Below, in pieces: positions 8,201-15,185 of a stretch of 64,000 nt of DNA. The position numbers were made by a program, and so were the translations under genes. How positions within the stretch are numbered: position 1 is the first letter of the stretch; each line of letters begins with the position of its first letter. The notes beneath the pieces were generated by a model. It did no database searches and was not told where the DNA came from. It saw nothing but the letters and a program-made list of their open reading frames with translations. Source of the DNA: Streptomyces barkulensis (GTDB taxonomy: Bacteria > Actinomycetota > Actinomycetes > Streptomycetales > Streptomycetaceae); NCBI RefSeq assembly GCF_002843305.1, contig NZ_PGSG01000108.1, positions 1 through 64,000 of the forward strand. Reading direction: 5' to 3'.

Positions 8201-8856
8201 TCCCCTTCGTCCGCGCGGAGCAGGAGAAGCGGCTGCAGGCGGCCGAGCGGGCGTACCGGCAGCTGGGCAAGGTGAACCCGCTGGCGCTGGAGGAGTTCGC
8301 GGCCCTGGAGGAGCGGCATCGCTTCCTCAGCGAGCAGCTGGAGGACCTGAAGAAGACCCGCACGGACCTGCTGCAGGTGGTCAGGGAGGTCGACGAGCGG
8401 GTCGAGCAGGTCTTCACCGAGGCGTACCGCGACACGGCCCGCGAGTTCGAGGGCGTCTTCTCCCGGCTGTTCCCCGGCGGCGAGGGACGGCTGGTGCTCA
8501 CCGACCCGGAGAACATGCTCACCACGGGGGTGGACGTCGAGGCCCGGCCGCCGGGGAAGAAGGTCAAGCGGCTGTCGCTGCTGTCGGGAGGCGAACGCTC
8601 GCTGACGGCCGTGGCGCTACTGGTGTCGATCTTCAAGGCGCGGCCCAGCCCGTTCTACGTCATGGACGAGGTCGAGGCGGCGCTGGACGACACCAACCTC
8701 CAGCGTCTGATCGGGATCATGAGGGAGCTCCAGGAGAGTTCCCAGCTCATCGTGATCACCCACCAGAAGCGGACCATGGAGGTCGCCGACGCCCTCTACG
8801 GCGTCTCGATGCAGGGCGACGGGGTGTCCAAGGTCATCAGCCAGCGGCTCCGCTGA
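5290..8856 (+). CDS. smc: Chromosome segregation ATPase Smc
   Basis: 1188 residues, full family length. It forms the condensin ring with ScpA and ScpB and compacts and separates chromosomes; in Streptomyces it acts during sporulation. The head is built from the N-terminal Walker A (GPNGSGKS, residues 31-38) and the C-terminal signature LSGGERS (from residue 1098) and Walker B (FYVMDEVEAALDD, around 1122). Between them are two long Ala/Glu/Arg-rich coiled coils and a hinge near residues 495-650 (GAGDELAGLLGPAAELL). GTG 5290 matches the usual N-terminus MHLKSLTLRGFKSF. The gene stands alone, as in S. coelicolor. Confidence 0.97.
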   Translation: MHLKSLTLRGFKSFASATTLRFEPGITCVVGPNGSGKSNVVDALSWVMGEQGAKSLRGGKMEDVIFAGTAGPSGRPPLGRAEVSLTIDNSDGALPIEYAEVTITRIMFRNGGSEYQINGDTCRLLDIQELLSDSGIGREMHVIVGQGQLDSVLHADPAGRRAFIEEAAGVLKHRRRKEKALRKLDAMQANLARVQDLTDELRRQLKPLGRQAAVARRAAVIQADLRDARLRLLADDLVALRAALKAELADEAALRERKESVEAGLGEVLRREAALEQQVGELSPRLEQAQQTWYELSQLAERVRGTVSLADARVRSASAEPVEERRGRDPEDMEREAARVREQEAELTAALEAASRALEDTVAHRAELERALADEERRLKDAARAIADRREGLARLHGQVTAARGRAASAQAEIDRLATARDEAAERAAAAQEEYEALRAEVEGLDADDAELAEGHEAAGRELAEAEAELSAAREALSAAERERAATAARRDALALGLRRKDGTGALLGAGDELAGLLGPAAELLTVTPGFEVPVAAALGSAADAVAVDGPAAAADALRLLRGQDAGRAALVLGGAPSQEPPGALDVPGARWAAELVSGPDVLLPALRRLLRGVVVVGALQDAVGLVTARPELTAVTAEGDLLGAHFAQGGSAGAPSLLEVQASVDEAAAELAELDGRCEALAEDRERARERRRECAARVEELGARRSAADRERSQVAGRLGRLGGQARAAAGEAERAAAAVARAEEALARAREEAEVLAGRLAAAEEQPGEEEPDTSVRDRLAADGANARQTEMEARLQARTHEERVKGLAGRADSLDRAARAEREARARAERRRARLRHEREVASAVASGARQLLAHVEVSLARAGEEREAARGAKAERERELAAERDRGRQLKEELDKLTDSVHRGEVLGAEKRLRIEQLETRSLEELGVEPAVLVREYGPDQPVPPSPPAEGEELPEDPGHPRNRPVPFVRAEQEKRLQAAERAYRQLGKVNPLALEEFAALEERHRFLSEQLEDLKKTRTDLLQVVREVDERVEQVFTEAYRDTAREFEGVFSRLFPGGEGRLVLTDPENMLTTGVDVEARPPGKKVKRLSLLSGGERSLTAVALLVSIFKARPSPFYVMDEVEAALDDTNLQRLIGIMRELQESSQLIVITHQKRTMEVADALYGVSMQGDGVSKVISQRLR

Positions 8857-8870
8857 GCCTCTCCGGCGCG

Positions 8871-8940
8871 GGACAGCGCAGGACAGCGCAGGACAGCGCG
8901 GGACAGGGCTGGACGGTGCGGAACAGCATGGGGCAGAGCC
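8871..8940. repeat. Array of seven 10-bp units after smc
   Basis: Units in exact 10-bp phase: GGACAGCGCA twice, GGACAGCGCG, GGACAGGGCT, GGACGGTGCG, GAACAGCATG and GGGCAGAGCC. The left copies are identical and the right copies decay. The period is close to one helical turn. No known site matches. Confidence 0.8.
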
Positions 8941-9019
8941 CCTGCGGGCCTTCACCCTTGCTTCACTTCCCGAACGGAAAACGTTACATCCTGAGCCTGT
9001 GTCGGATCACTCTCATCTA

Positions 9020-9047
9020 TTGACTTCAACTTTTGAATGAATAGTCT
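9020..9047 (+). promoter_or_regulatory. glcP promoter with an inverted repeat in the spacer
   Basis: The -35 hexamer TTGACT (9020-9025) and -10 hexamer TAGTCT (9042-9047) are 16 bp apart, close to the vegetative sigma consensus. TTCAA-CTT-TTGAA (9025-9037) is a perfect inverted repeat in the spacer and a good place for a repressor. The transcript would start near 9054 and leave a leader of about 110 nt. Confidence 0.6.
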
Positions 9048-9060
9048 CTGCGTGGTCGGC

Positions 9061-9135
9061 CATGCCTTCAAACGGCGGCATGCGGTTGCGCGTGCCGGGT
9101 AAAAGGCGGCAACCACTTGGCACCCCACCCGGCAC
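9061..9135 (+). promoter_or_regulatory. Structured 5' leader of glcP
   Basis: Two hairpins follow the promoter. CATGCC (9061-9066) pairs with GGCATG (9077-9082). GTGCCGGGT (9092-9100) pairs with ACCCGGCAC (9127-9135) around a 26-nt loop. The second ends 16 nt before the SD region AGGAG and 30 nt before GTG 9165. This could be an attenuator or a translation control element, or simply a stable leader. Confidence 0.4.
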
Positions 9136-9164
9136 CGCCGCCGGGAATCGCAGGAGTACACACC

Positions 9165-10598
9165 GTGACCAGCACCGCGCAGGTGAGGCCGGACGGACCG
9201 GGCGCCCCGGCCGGACGGCAGCAGCACATCAGACACGTCGTCTTCATCGCCGCCGCGGCGGCGATGGGCGGCTTCCTCTTCGGCTACGACAGCTCCGTCA
9301 TCAACGGCGCGGTCGAGGGCATCCGGGGCAGATTCGACATCGCCTCCGGCGTGCTCGCGCAGATCATCGCCGCCGCCCTGATCGGCGCCGCGATCGGCGC
9401 CGCCACCGCGGGCCGGCTCGCCGACCGGCTCGGCCGCATCCGGGTGATGCAGATCGCCGCGGTGCTCTTCGCCCTCAGCGCCGTCGGCTCCATGCTCCCC
9501 TTCACCATGTGGGACCTGGCCTTCTGGCGGACCCTGGGCGGCGTCGCCATCGGCATGGCCTCGGTGATCGCGCCCGCCTACATCGCCGAGGTCGCCCCGA
9601 CCGAGCACCGCGGCCGGCTCGCCTCCTTCCAGCAGGCCGCGATCGTGCTGGGCATCGCCGTGTCCCAGCTGATCAACTGGGGCGTGCTCAACCTCGCCGA
9701 CGGTGAGCAGCGCGGCAGCCTGCTGGGCGTCGAGGCCTGGCAGCTCATGCTCGGCATCGAGGTTGTCCCCGCCCTGCTGTACGGCCTGCTGACCCTGCGC
9801 ATACCCGAGTCCCCGCGTCACCTCGTCGCCCAGGGACGCACGGAGGAGGCCAGGGCCGTCCTCGCGGACGTCGAGGCTCGGGGGAGCGACCTGGACGCCC
9901 GGATCGCCGAGATCCGCGAGCGCATGCGCGGCGAGCGCAGGCCGAGCCCGCGCGACCTGCTGGGGGGCCGCTTCGGCCTGCTGCCGATCGTCTGGGTGGG
10001 CATCGGCCTGTCGCTGTTCCAGCAGCTGGTCGGCATCAACGTGATCTTCTACTACAGCGCGTCGCTGTGGCAGTCGGTCGGCATCGACCCCGGCAGCTCG
10101 TTCTTCTACTCCTTCACCACCTCGATCATCAACATCGTCGGCACGGTGATCGCGATGCTCCTGGTGGACCGGGTCGGACGCAGGCCGCTGGCCCTGACCG
10201 GCTCCGCGGGCATGGCACTCTCGCTCGGCGCCGCGGCCTGGGCCTTCTCCTTCAAGAGCGGTACCGGCGACGACATCACGCTGCCCGACGCCCAGGGCAC
10301 GGTCGCGCTGGTCGCCGCGCACTCCTTCGTGCTCTTCTTCGCCCTCTCCTGGGGCGTGGTGGTCTGGGTGATGCTCGGCGAGATGTTCCCGGGCCGCATC
10401 CGCGCCGCCGCCCTCGGCGTCGCCGCCGGAGCACAGTGGCTGGCGAACTGGCTGATCACCGTCACCTTCCCGAGCCTGTCGGACTGGAACCTGTCGGGCG
10501 CGTACGTCATCTACACCGTCTTCGCGGCCCTGTCGATCCCGTTCGTCCTGAAGTTCGTGCCGGAGACCAAGGGCAGGGCGCTGGAGGAGATGGGCTGA
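9165..10598 (+). CDS. glcP: Glucose permease GlcP, MFS sugar porter
   Basis: 477 residues with 12 predicted membrane segments. It imports glucose by proton symport; glucose kinase acts inside the cell. Sugar-porter marks are GGFLFGYDSSVINGA in TM1, the loop GRLADRLGR, PESPRHLVAQGR after TM6, FQQLVGINVIFYYS in TM7 and PETKGRALEEMG at the end. In S. coelicolor the permease beside smc is GlcP1, the main glucose transporter. The position here, between smc and ftsY, supports the same identity. GTG 9165 has AGGAG 9 nt upstream. The upstream promoter and leader suggest strong regulation. Confidence 0.9.
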   Translation: MTSTAQVRPDGPGAPAGRQQHIRHVVFIAAAAAMGGFLFGYDSSVINGAVEGIRGRFDIASGVLAQIIAAALIGAAIGAATAGRLADRLGRIRVMQIAAVLFALSAVGSMLPFTMWDLAFWRTLGGVAIGMASVIAPAYIAEVAPTEHRGRLASFQQAAIVLGIAVSQLINWGVLNLADGEQRGSLLGVEAWQLMLGIEVVPALLYGLLTLRIPESPRHLVAQGRTEEARAVLADVEARGSDLDARIAEIRERMRGERRPSPRDLLGGRFGLLPIVWVGIGLSLFQQLVGINVIFYYSASLWQSVGIDPGSSFFYSFTTSIINIVGTVIAMLLVDRVGRRPLALTGSAGMALSLGAAAWAFSFKSGTGDDITLPDAQGTVALVAAHSFVLFFALSWGVVVWVMLGEMFPGRIRAAALGVAAGAQWLANWLITVTFPSLSDWNLSGAYVIYTVFAALSIPFVLKFVPETKGRALEEMG

Positions 10599-10637
10599 CC
10601 CGAGTCCAGGCCCCGCGCCACGGCCCGCCTCCGCGGC

Positions 10638-10683
10638 GACGAGCGCCGCTTTGGCCCGCCCACGGGCCGGAACGGCGCTCGTC
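10638..10683 (+). terminator. Nested hairpin terminator after glcP
   Basis: An outer 11-bp stem, GACGAGCGCCG (10638-10648) with CGGCGCTCGTC (10673-10683), encloses an inner stem GGCCCG (10653-10658) with CGGGCC (10663-10668). It starts 39 nt after the glcP stop and precedes ftsY. TTGACC at 10691-10696, just after it, may be a -35 element for ftsY. Confidence 0.7.
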
Positions 10684-10805
10684 CGCGTCCTTGACCGATA
10701 CTGGGACGCGTTGTGACTCCGGCTCCGAAGGAGCTTCTCGCCCGGCCCGAACGGCTCTGCGGCGGGCAGACCCTGCCCGTGACGCAGGTAACTCTCTAGG
10801 GAACC

Positions 10806-12047
10806 ATGGACATCCTCATTCTCGTTGTCGTCATCGCCGTGGTCGCCGTCGTGGCGATCGGCGGACTGGTGGTCACCGGCGTCCGCAGGAAGAAGACGCC
10901 ACGGCTGGACCGCTCCGCACCACCCCCGACCATCACCGCGCCTCCGACCGAACCGCAGGTCGGCGAGGAGGCCGGGCCTCCCCGCGCGGAGGAACGCCGC
11001 ACCATCGAAGAGGTCGAGCTGCCGCAGCCCCCGGTCGGGGCGACGGACGCGGAGGCGGCGGCGCCTCCCGCGCCCCCGCAGCCCGAGGCCCCCGAGATCG
11101 AGGTGCCCGCGCCCACCGCCGGACGCCTGGTGCGGCTGCGCGAGCGCCTGTCGCGGTCCCAGAACACCCTGGGCCGCGGGCTGCTCACCCTGCTCTCCCG
11201 CGACCACCTCGACGAGGACACCTGGGAGGAGATCGAGGACACCCTGCTCACCGCCGACGTCGGCGTCGCCCCCACCCAGGAGCTGGTCGAGCGGCTGCGC
11301 GAGCGGGTGCGGGTGCTGGGCACCCGCACCCCCGCCGAGCTGCGCACGCTGCTGCGCGAGGAACTGCTGGCCCTGATCGGCACCGACCTGGACCGCACCG
11401 TCCACACCGAGGGCGGCGTGTCCTCCGAGGGCGTGGTGCGGCCGGGCGTGGTGCTGGTCGTCGGCGTCAACGGCACCGGCAAGACCACCACCACCGGCAA
11501 GCTCGCCCGCGTCCTGGTCGCCGACGGCAGGTCGGTCGTGCTCGGCGCCGCCGACACCTTCCGCGCCGCCGCCGCCGACCAGCTCCAGACCTGGGGCGAG
11601 CGCGTCGGCGCCCGCACCGTACGCGGGCCCGAGGGCGGCGACCCGGCGTCGGTCGCCTTCGACGCGGTCAAGGAGGGAATCGGCGAGAGCGCGGACGTGG
11701 TGCTCGTCGACACCGCGGGACGGCTGCACACCAAGACCGGTCTGATGGACGAGCTGGGCAAGGTCAAGCGGGTGGTGGAGAAGCACGGCCCGGTCGACGA
11801 GGTCCTGCTGGTCCTGGACGCCACCACCGGCCAGAACGGGCTGATCCAGGCCCGGGTCTTCGCCGAGGTCGTGGACATCACCGGCATCGTGCTCACCAAG
11901 CTCGACGGCACGGCCAAGGGCGGCATCGTCATCGCCGTCCAGCGCGAGCTGAACGTCCCGGTCAAGCTCGTGGGCCTGGGCGAGGGAGCGGACGATCTGG
12001 CGCCGTTCGAGCCGGAGGCGTTCGTCGACGCCCTGATCGGCGACTGA
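10806..12047 (+). CDS. ftsY: Signal recognition particle receptor FtsY
   Basis: 413 residues. It docks the SRP-ribosome complex at the membrane and works as the GTPase partner of Ffh. The N-terminus is a true membrane anchor (ILIVVVIAVVAVVAIGG, about residues 3-25), typical for actinobacteria. An acidic, proline-rich linker follows to about 110. The NG domain has the Walker A G1 motif GVNGTGKTTTT from residue 220, DTFRAAAADQL, the G3 motif DTAGRLHTK and the G4 motif TKLDGTAKGG. The SD AGGGA lies just before ATG 10806. It converges with the next gene across a terminator. Confidence 0.97.
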   Translation: MDILILVVVIAVVAVVAIGGLVVTGVRRKKTPRLDRSAPPPTITAPPTEPQVGEEAGPPRAEERRTIEEVELPQPPVGATDAEAAAPPAPPQPEAPEIEVPAPTAGRLVRLRERLSRSQNTLGRGLLTLLSRDHLDEDTWEEIEDTLLTADVGVAPTQELVERLRERVRVLGTRTPAELRTLLREELLALIGTDLDRTVHTEGGVSSEGVVRPGVVLVVGVNGTGKTTTTGKLARVLVADGRSVVLGAADTFRAAAADQLQTWGERVGARTVRGPEGGDPASVAFDAVKEGIGESADVVLVDTAGRLHTKTGLMDELGKVKRVVEKHGPVDEVLLVLDATTGQNGLIQARVFAEVVDITGIVLTKLDGTAKGGIVIAVQRELNVPVKLVGLGEGADDLAPFEPEAFVDALIGD

Positions 12048-12066
12048 CGCACCGGGGGCACCGGGC

Positions 12067-12100
12067 GCCCCGCCGTGCACGGCCGAGGCCGTGGCGGGGC
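12067..12100. terminator. Bidirectional hairpin between ftsY and the convergent gene
   Basis: GCCCCGCC (12067-12074) pairs with GGCGGGGC (12093-12100), and inside it CACGGCC (12078-12084) pairs with GGCCGTG (12087-12093) around a 2-nt centre. The result is a long, nearly continuous stem in the convergent gap. It can serve both genes. Confidence 0.65.
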
Positions 12101-12131
12101 CCGGGCCCGGTTCCGGCGGGGCTCGGAGGGT

Positions 12132-12821
12132 TCAGGAACCGGGCAGCTCGCGGTGGCAGACGTACGCCAGGGTGCCCAGCAGCAGCCTGGCCTGCGGGGG
12201 ACGGCCGGCCCTCTCCAGAGTGGGCGGCCGCAGCCACCGGACCGGGCCGAGCCCGCCGAGGTCGGAGGGCGGAGCGGTGACGTGGTCGCCCGGGCCGAGG
12301 CCGTGCAGATCCAGCACGGCGTCGTCCCAGCCCATCCGGTACAGCAGACGGGGGAGGCCGGCGGCGGCGCCGGTGGCCACGAAGAACCAGGCGCGGCCGT
12401 GCGGGGTGACGGCGACCGGCCCGAGCGGCAGCCCCATCCGCTCCAGCCGGGCCAGCGCCCGGCGCCCGGCGGACTCGGAGACCTCGATGACGTCGAAGGC
12501 GCGGCCCACCGGCAGCAGCAGGGCCGCGCCCGGGGTCCGCTCCCAGGCCGCGGTGGCCTCGTCCAGCGTCGCGCCGGCCGGCACCAGCAGCGACTCGTCC
12601 AGGGGATGGGCGCCGGGGGAGGGGCAGCCCGGGGCGCCGCAGGAGCACTCGGTCCGGCCGCCGGCGCGCGTGGCGCGCGCCCCCGGGACCACGTCCCAGC
12701 CCCACAGGCCGGTGTACTCGGCCACCGCTGTGCCCACCGGGGCGCGGCGGTGGCGCCGGGTGCCGGACCGCAGCTCCCGGAGCTCCCGGATCTCGCGGAT
12801 GCTGCCGATTGTGAAGCCCAT
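12132..12821 (-). CDS. Primase/polymerase N-terminal-domain-like protein
   Basis: 229 residues. Segments such as YTGLWGWDVVPGAR, the CSCGAPGC cysteine cluster near residue 60, HPLDESLLVPAG and GRAWFFVATG recall the N-terminal domain of bifunctional DNA primase/polymerase proteins found in actinobacteria. I cannot identify the acidic catalytic triad with confidence, so it may be a non-catalytic relative. ATG 12821 gives MGFTIGSIREIRELREL. It is divergent from nsdA, as its counterpart SCO5581 is in S. coelicolor from memory. The role is unknown. Confidence 0.6.
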   Translation of the reverse strand: MGFTIGSIREIRELRELRSGTRRHRRAPVGTAVAEYTGLWGWDVVPGARATRAGGRTECSCGAPGCPSPGAHPLDESLLVPAGATLDEATAAWERTPGAALLLPVGRAFDVIEVSESAGRRALARLERMGLPLGPVAVTPHGRAWFFVATGAAAGLPRLLYRMGWDDAVLDLHGLGPGDHVTAPPSDLGGLGPVRWLRPPTLERAGRPPQARLLLGTLAYVCHRELPGS

Positions 12822-13204
12822 GCCCCCTCCAACGGGTCCCGCGTGCTCTTGGTTACGAAACCGTCGCACAGAGCGACGCCGGGCGGTCCGGGTCGAAGCG
12901 GGGCGACGGGATCTCTGTGAGGGGGTGCGCCGGTCTTCGCGCGCCCCGGTGTGCATCGCTTCAACCGGTTGTGGCCGCCCTGGGTCAAGTGAACCGCGCG
13001 AAACGCTGCTTGAGTTCATCCGAAGGGGTGGCGAATGGTGGCGGTTTTGCAATTTCACTCGCCACGTCAGTGATCGTAGGATTACTTTCGGTTCACACGG
13101 TGACACAGAGGCACGGAGAGACGCCCGGCGTGCGCCTATGCCAGAGGCATGCCGAGAGGGCATCCGAGCACAGGACGCGTACGGGCCGGGATGGGGGCGT
13201 TCCA
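12822..13204. other. Divergent intergenic region upstream of nsdA (383 bp)
   Basis: No gene is supported. Near 12850 lies the imperfect dyad GGTT-ACGA-AACC. The right half holds the nsdA promoter and a 7-bp inverted repeat (13028-13082). The leader of nsdA would be about 115 nt. It is less GC-rich between 13010 and 13100. Confidence 0.6.
13028..13082 (+). promoter_or_regulatory. nsdA promoter with overlapping inverted repeat
   Basis: TTCACT (13054-13059) and TAGGAT (13077-13082) are 17 bp apart and form a good vegetative promoter. GTGGCGA (13028-13034) and TCGCCAC (13059-13065) are inverted repeats 24 bp apart. The right arm covers the end of the -35 element and the spacer, so it may be an operator. 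Confidence 0.5.
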
Positions 13205-14791
13205 GTGGGCGGCAACGGCAGCAGCGGCGGAGTCGGCACCGCCGGGAAGCGCCCGAACGGACAGCTCGCCTCGTGGTTCGCGCGCAGCGGCTGGTCCAAG
13301 GGGGAGCTGGCCCGGCAGGTGAACCGCCGGGCACGCCGGATGGGCGCGCACCACATCAGCACCGACACCTCACGGGTGCGCCGCTGGCTCGACGGCGAGC
13401 AGCCCCGCGAGCCGATCCCGCGGATCCTCTCCGAACTGTTCTCCGAACGCTTCGGCTGTGTGGTCGCAGTCGAGGAGCTGGGACTGCGCGCCGCCCGCCG
13501 GACGGCCTCCGACGGCGGTGTGGACCTGCCCTGGACGGGGCCGCAGACCGTGGCGATGATCAGCGAGTTCTCGCGCAGCGACCTGATGCTGGCCCGCCGG
13601 GGCTTCCTCGGCACCTCCCTGGGCATGGCCGCGGGCCCCGCGCTGATCGAGCCGATGCAGCGCTGGCTGGTGCCCGCCCCCGCCCCTGCCGCCGCCCCTG
13701 CCGCGCCGGTTCCCGGCGCACGGGGCGACCGCCGGCTGTCGGACCCGGAGCTGGAACTGCTGGAGCAGACGATCGTGATGTTCCGCCGGTGGGACGCCCA
13801 GTGCGGAGGCGGGCTGCGCCGCAAGGCCGTCGTCGGCCAGCTCCACGAGGTCACCGACCTTCTCCAGGAGCACCACGACGAGCCGGTGCGGCGGCGGCTG
13901 TTCCGCGTCACCGCGGAGCTGGCGGAGCTGGCCGGCTGGATGAGTTACGACGTCGGGCTCCAGCCGACCGCGCAGAAGTACTTCGTCCTCGCCCTGCACG
14001 CGGCCAAGGAGGCCGGCGACCGGCCACTGGGCTCGTACGTGCTGTCCGGCATGGGCCGGCAGATGATCCATCTGGGCCGGCCCGAGGACGCGCTGGAGCT
14101 GGTGCACCTCGCGCAGTACGGCGGCCGGGAGGACGCCACCCCCCGTACCCAGGCCATGCTCCACGCGGTGGAGGCGCGCGCGTACGCCAACATGGGCCGG
14201 CCAGACAAGTGCCACCGGGCGGTGCGGATGGCCGAGGAGACCTTCGCCGAGGCCACCGAGGGGGACGGCGACCCGGACTGGATCGGCTTCTTCTCCGAGG
14301 CCGAGCTGAACGCCGAGAACGCCCACTCCTACCGGGACCTCGCCTATGTGGCGGGCCGCAGCCCCGCCTACCTCTCGCTCGCACAGCCGGCGATGCGCAG
14401 GGCCGTGGAGCTGTTCGGCCGCGAGTGCGGCGGCGGCAGCGGCCACCAGCGCTCCTACGCGCTCAACCTCGCGGGCATGGCCACCGTCCACCTGCTGCAG
14501 CGCGAACCCGAGCAGTGCGCCGAGATGGCCGGCCAGGCGCTGGCGGTGGCGAAACGCCTGCGTTCGGAGCGGGTCGACAACCGCATCCGCAAGACCGTGG
14601 CCACGGCGGCCCGCGAGTTCGGGGACGTCGCGGAGGTCGTCGAGCTGACCGAGCGGCTCGCCGACGAGCTGCCCGAGGCCGAGACCGAGGCCGAGACCGA
14701 GGCCGAGACCGAGGCCGGGACCGAGGCCGGGATCGAGACCGAGGCCGGAACCGGGACCGGGACCGGGACCGAGGTCGCCCTCGCGGGCTGA
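13205..14791 (+). CDS. nsdA: Negative regulator of differentiation NsdA, TPR-type
   Basis: 528 residues. In S. coelicolor, NsdA (SCO5582) represses aerial growth and antibiotic production. The N-terminus GKRPNGQLASWFARSGWSK followed by NRRARRMG and RRWLDGEQPREPIPRIL is an HTH-like segment seen in this family. The middle (about 170-480) is helical, with TPR-like repeats. Genomic position between ftsY and amtB agrees. GTG 13205 was chosen because the conserved N-terminus follows it directly; no strong SD is present. The C-terminal 35 residues are a Glu/Thr/Ala/Gly repeat that looks like a recent expansion. Confidence 0.88.
   Translation: MGGNGSSGGVGTAGKRPNGQLASWFARSGWSKGELARQVNRRARRMGAHHISTDTSRVRRWLDGEQPREPIPRILSELFSERFGCVVAVEELGLRAARRTASDGGVDLPWTGPQTVAMISEFSRSDLMLARRGFLGTSLGMAAGPALIEPMQRWLVPAPAPAAAPAAPVPGARGDRRLSDPELELLEQTIVMFRRWDAQCGGGLRRKAVVGQLHEVTDLLQEHHDEPVRRRLFRVTAELAELAGWMSYDVGLQPTAQKYFVLALHAAKEAGDRPLGSYVLSGMGRQMIHLGRPEDALELVHLAQYGGREDATPRTQAMLHAVEARAYANMGRPDKCHRAVRMAEETFAEATEGDGDPDWIGFFSEAELNAENAHSYRDLAYVAGRSPAYLSLAQPAMRRAVELFGRECGGGSGHQRSYALNLAGMATVHLLQREPEQCAEMAGQALAVAKRLRSERVDNRIRKTVATAAREFGDVAEVVELTERLADELPEAETEAETEAETEAGTEAGIETEAGTGTGTGTEVALAG
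14675..14772 (+). repeat. 12-bp tandem repeat in the 3' end of nsdA
   Basis: Units close to GAGGCCGAGACC repeat about eight times and drift to GGGACC at the end. They encode ETEA and GTGT runs at the protein C-terminus. The tract is in frame and leaves the rest of NsdA intact. Confidence 0.85.
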
Positions 14792-15185
14792 AGGGGCCCG
14801 AAACCGGCCGCACCCGTCTCCGTCCGTCCCCGCGCTCGTCCCGTCCGCCCCGCATCCGCCCCGCATCCGCCCACCGTCCCTTCCCGGCCGCCCGCCGCGC
14901 GGCCCCCGGGTTGTCATACGACCGTGCCGGCCGGTCCGTACCGCGCCCGCTCCGCGCGGACGCCGTGCCCGGCCGGGGCGGCACGCCGCACGGGCGGCCG
15001 GGGGCCGGGCCGGCGGCGCGGTTTCGGCCCGCGGGCGTGTTCACCCGGGTGTAACAGAGGGCGCGCCTTCGTCACGGCCGCGAAACGCCGCGCCGCATCG
15101 GCGGAAACGGAGCTCCTGGAATCTGTGGCTCATCCTGATCCCCAGATCCGCCCCCACGGGTCGCGTACGCGAGGAGACGCCCACA
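14792..15185. other. Intergenic region nsdA-amtB (394 bp)
   Basis: No gene is supported. A pyrimidine-rich part (14810-14890) has a direct repeat of CCGCCCCGCAT. The functional part is the GlnR box at 15071-15108. GAGGAG at 15171-15176 is the SD for the TTG start of amtB. I could not place a convincing -10 element. Confidence 0.7.
15071..15108 (+). promoter_or_regulatory. GlnR binding site upstream of amtB
   Basis: The known GlnR box has alternating gTnAC and GaAAC half-sites spaced 6 bp. Here GTCAC (15071-15075), GAAAC (15082-15086), a degenerate CCGCA (15093-15097) and GAAAC (15104-15108) fall in exact 11-bp phase. Three of four half-sites match. In S. coelicolor GlnR activates amtB-glnK-glnD under nitrogen limitation, so the site fits its position. 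Confidence 0.8.

Larger units (their letters stand above)
8857..9164 (+). other. Intergenic region smc-glcP (308 bp)
   Basis: It holds, in order, a degenerate 10-bp repeat array (8871-8940), a promoter (9020-9047) and a structured leader (9061-9135) before the glcP start. No gene is visible. The stretch 8950-9050 is notably less GC-rich than its surroundings. Confidence 0.7.

Noticed and set aside
9020..9040. ROK-type (Rok7B7) operator at the glcP promoter.
   Set aside because: The remembered consensus does not fit; only the short palindrome was kept.
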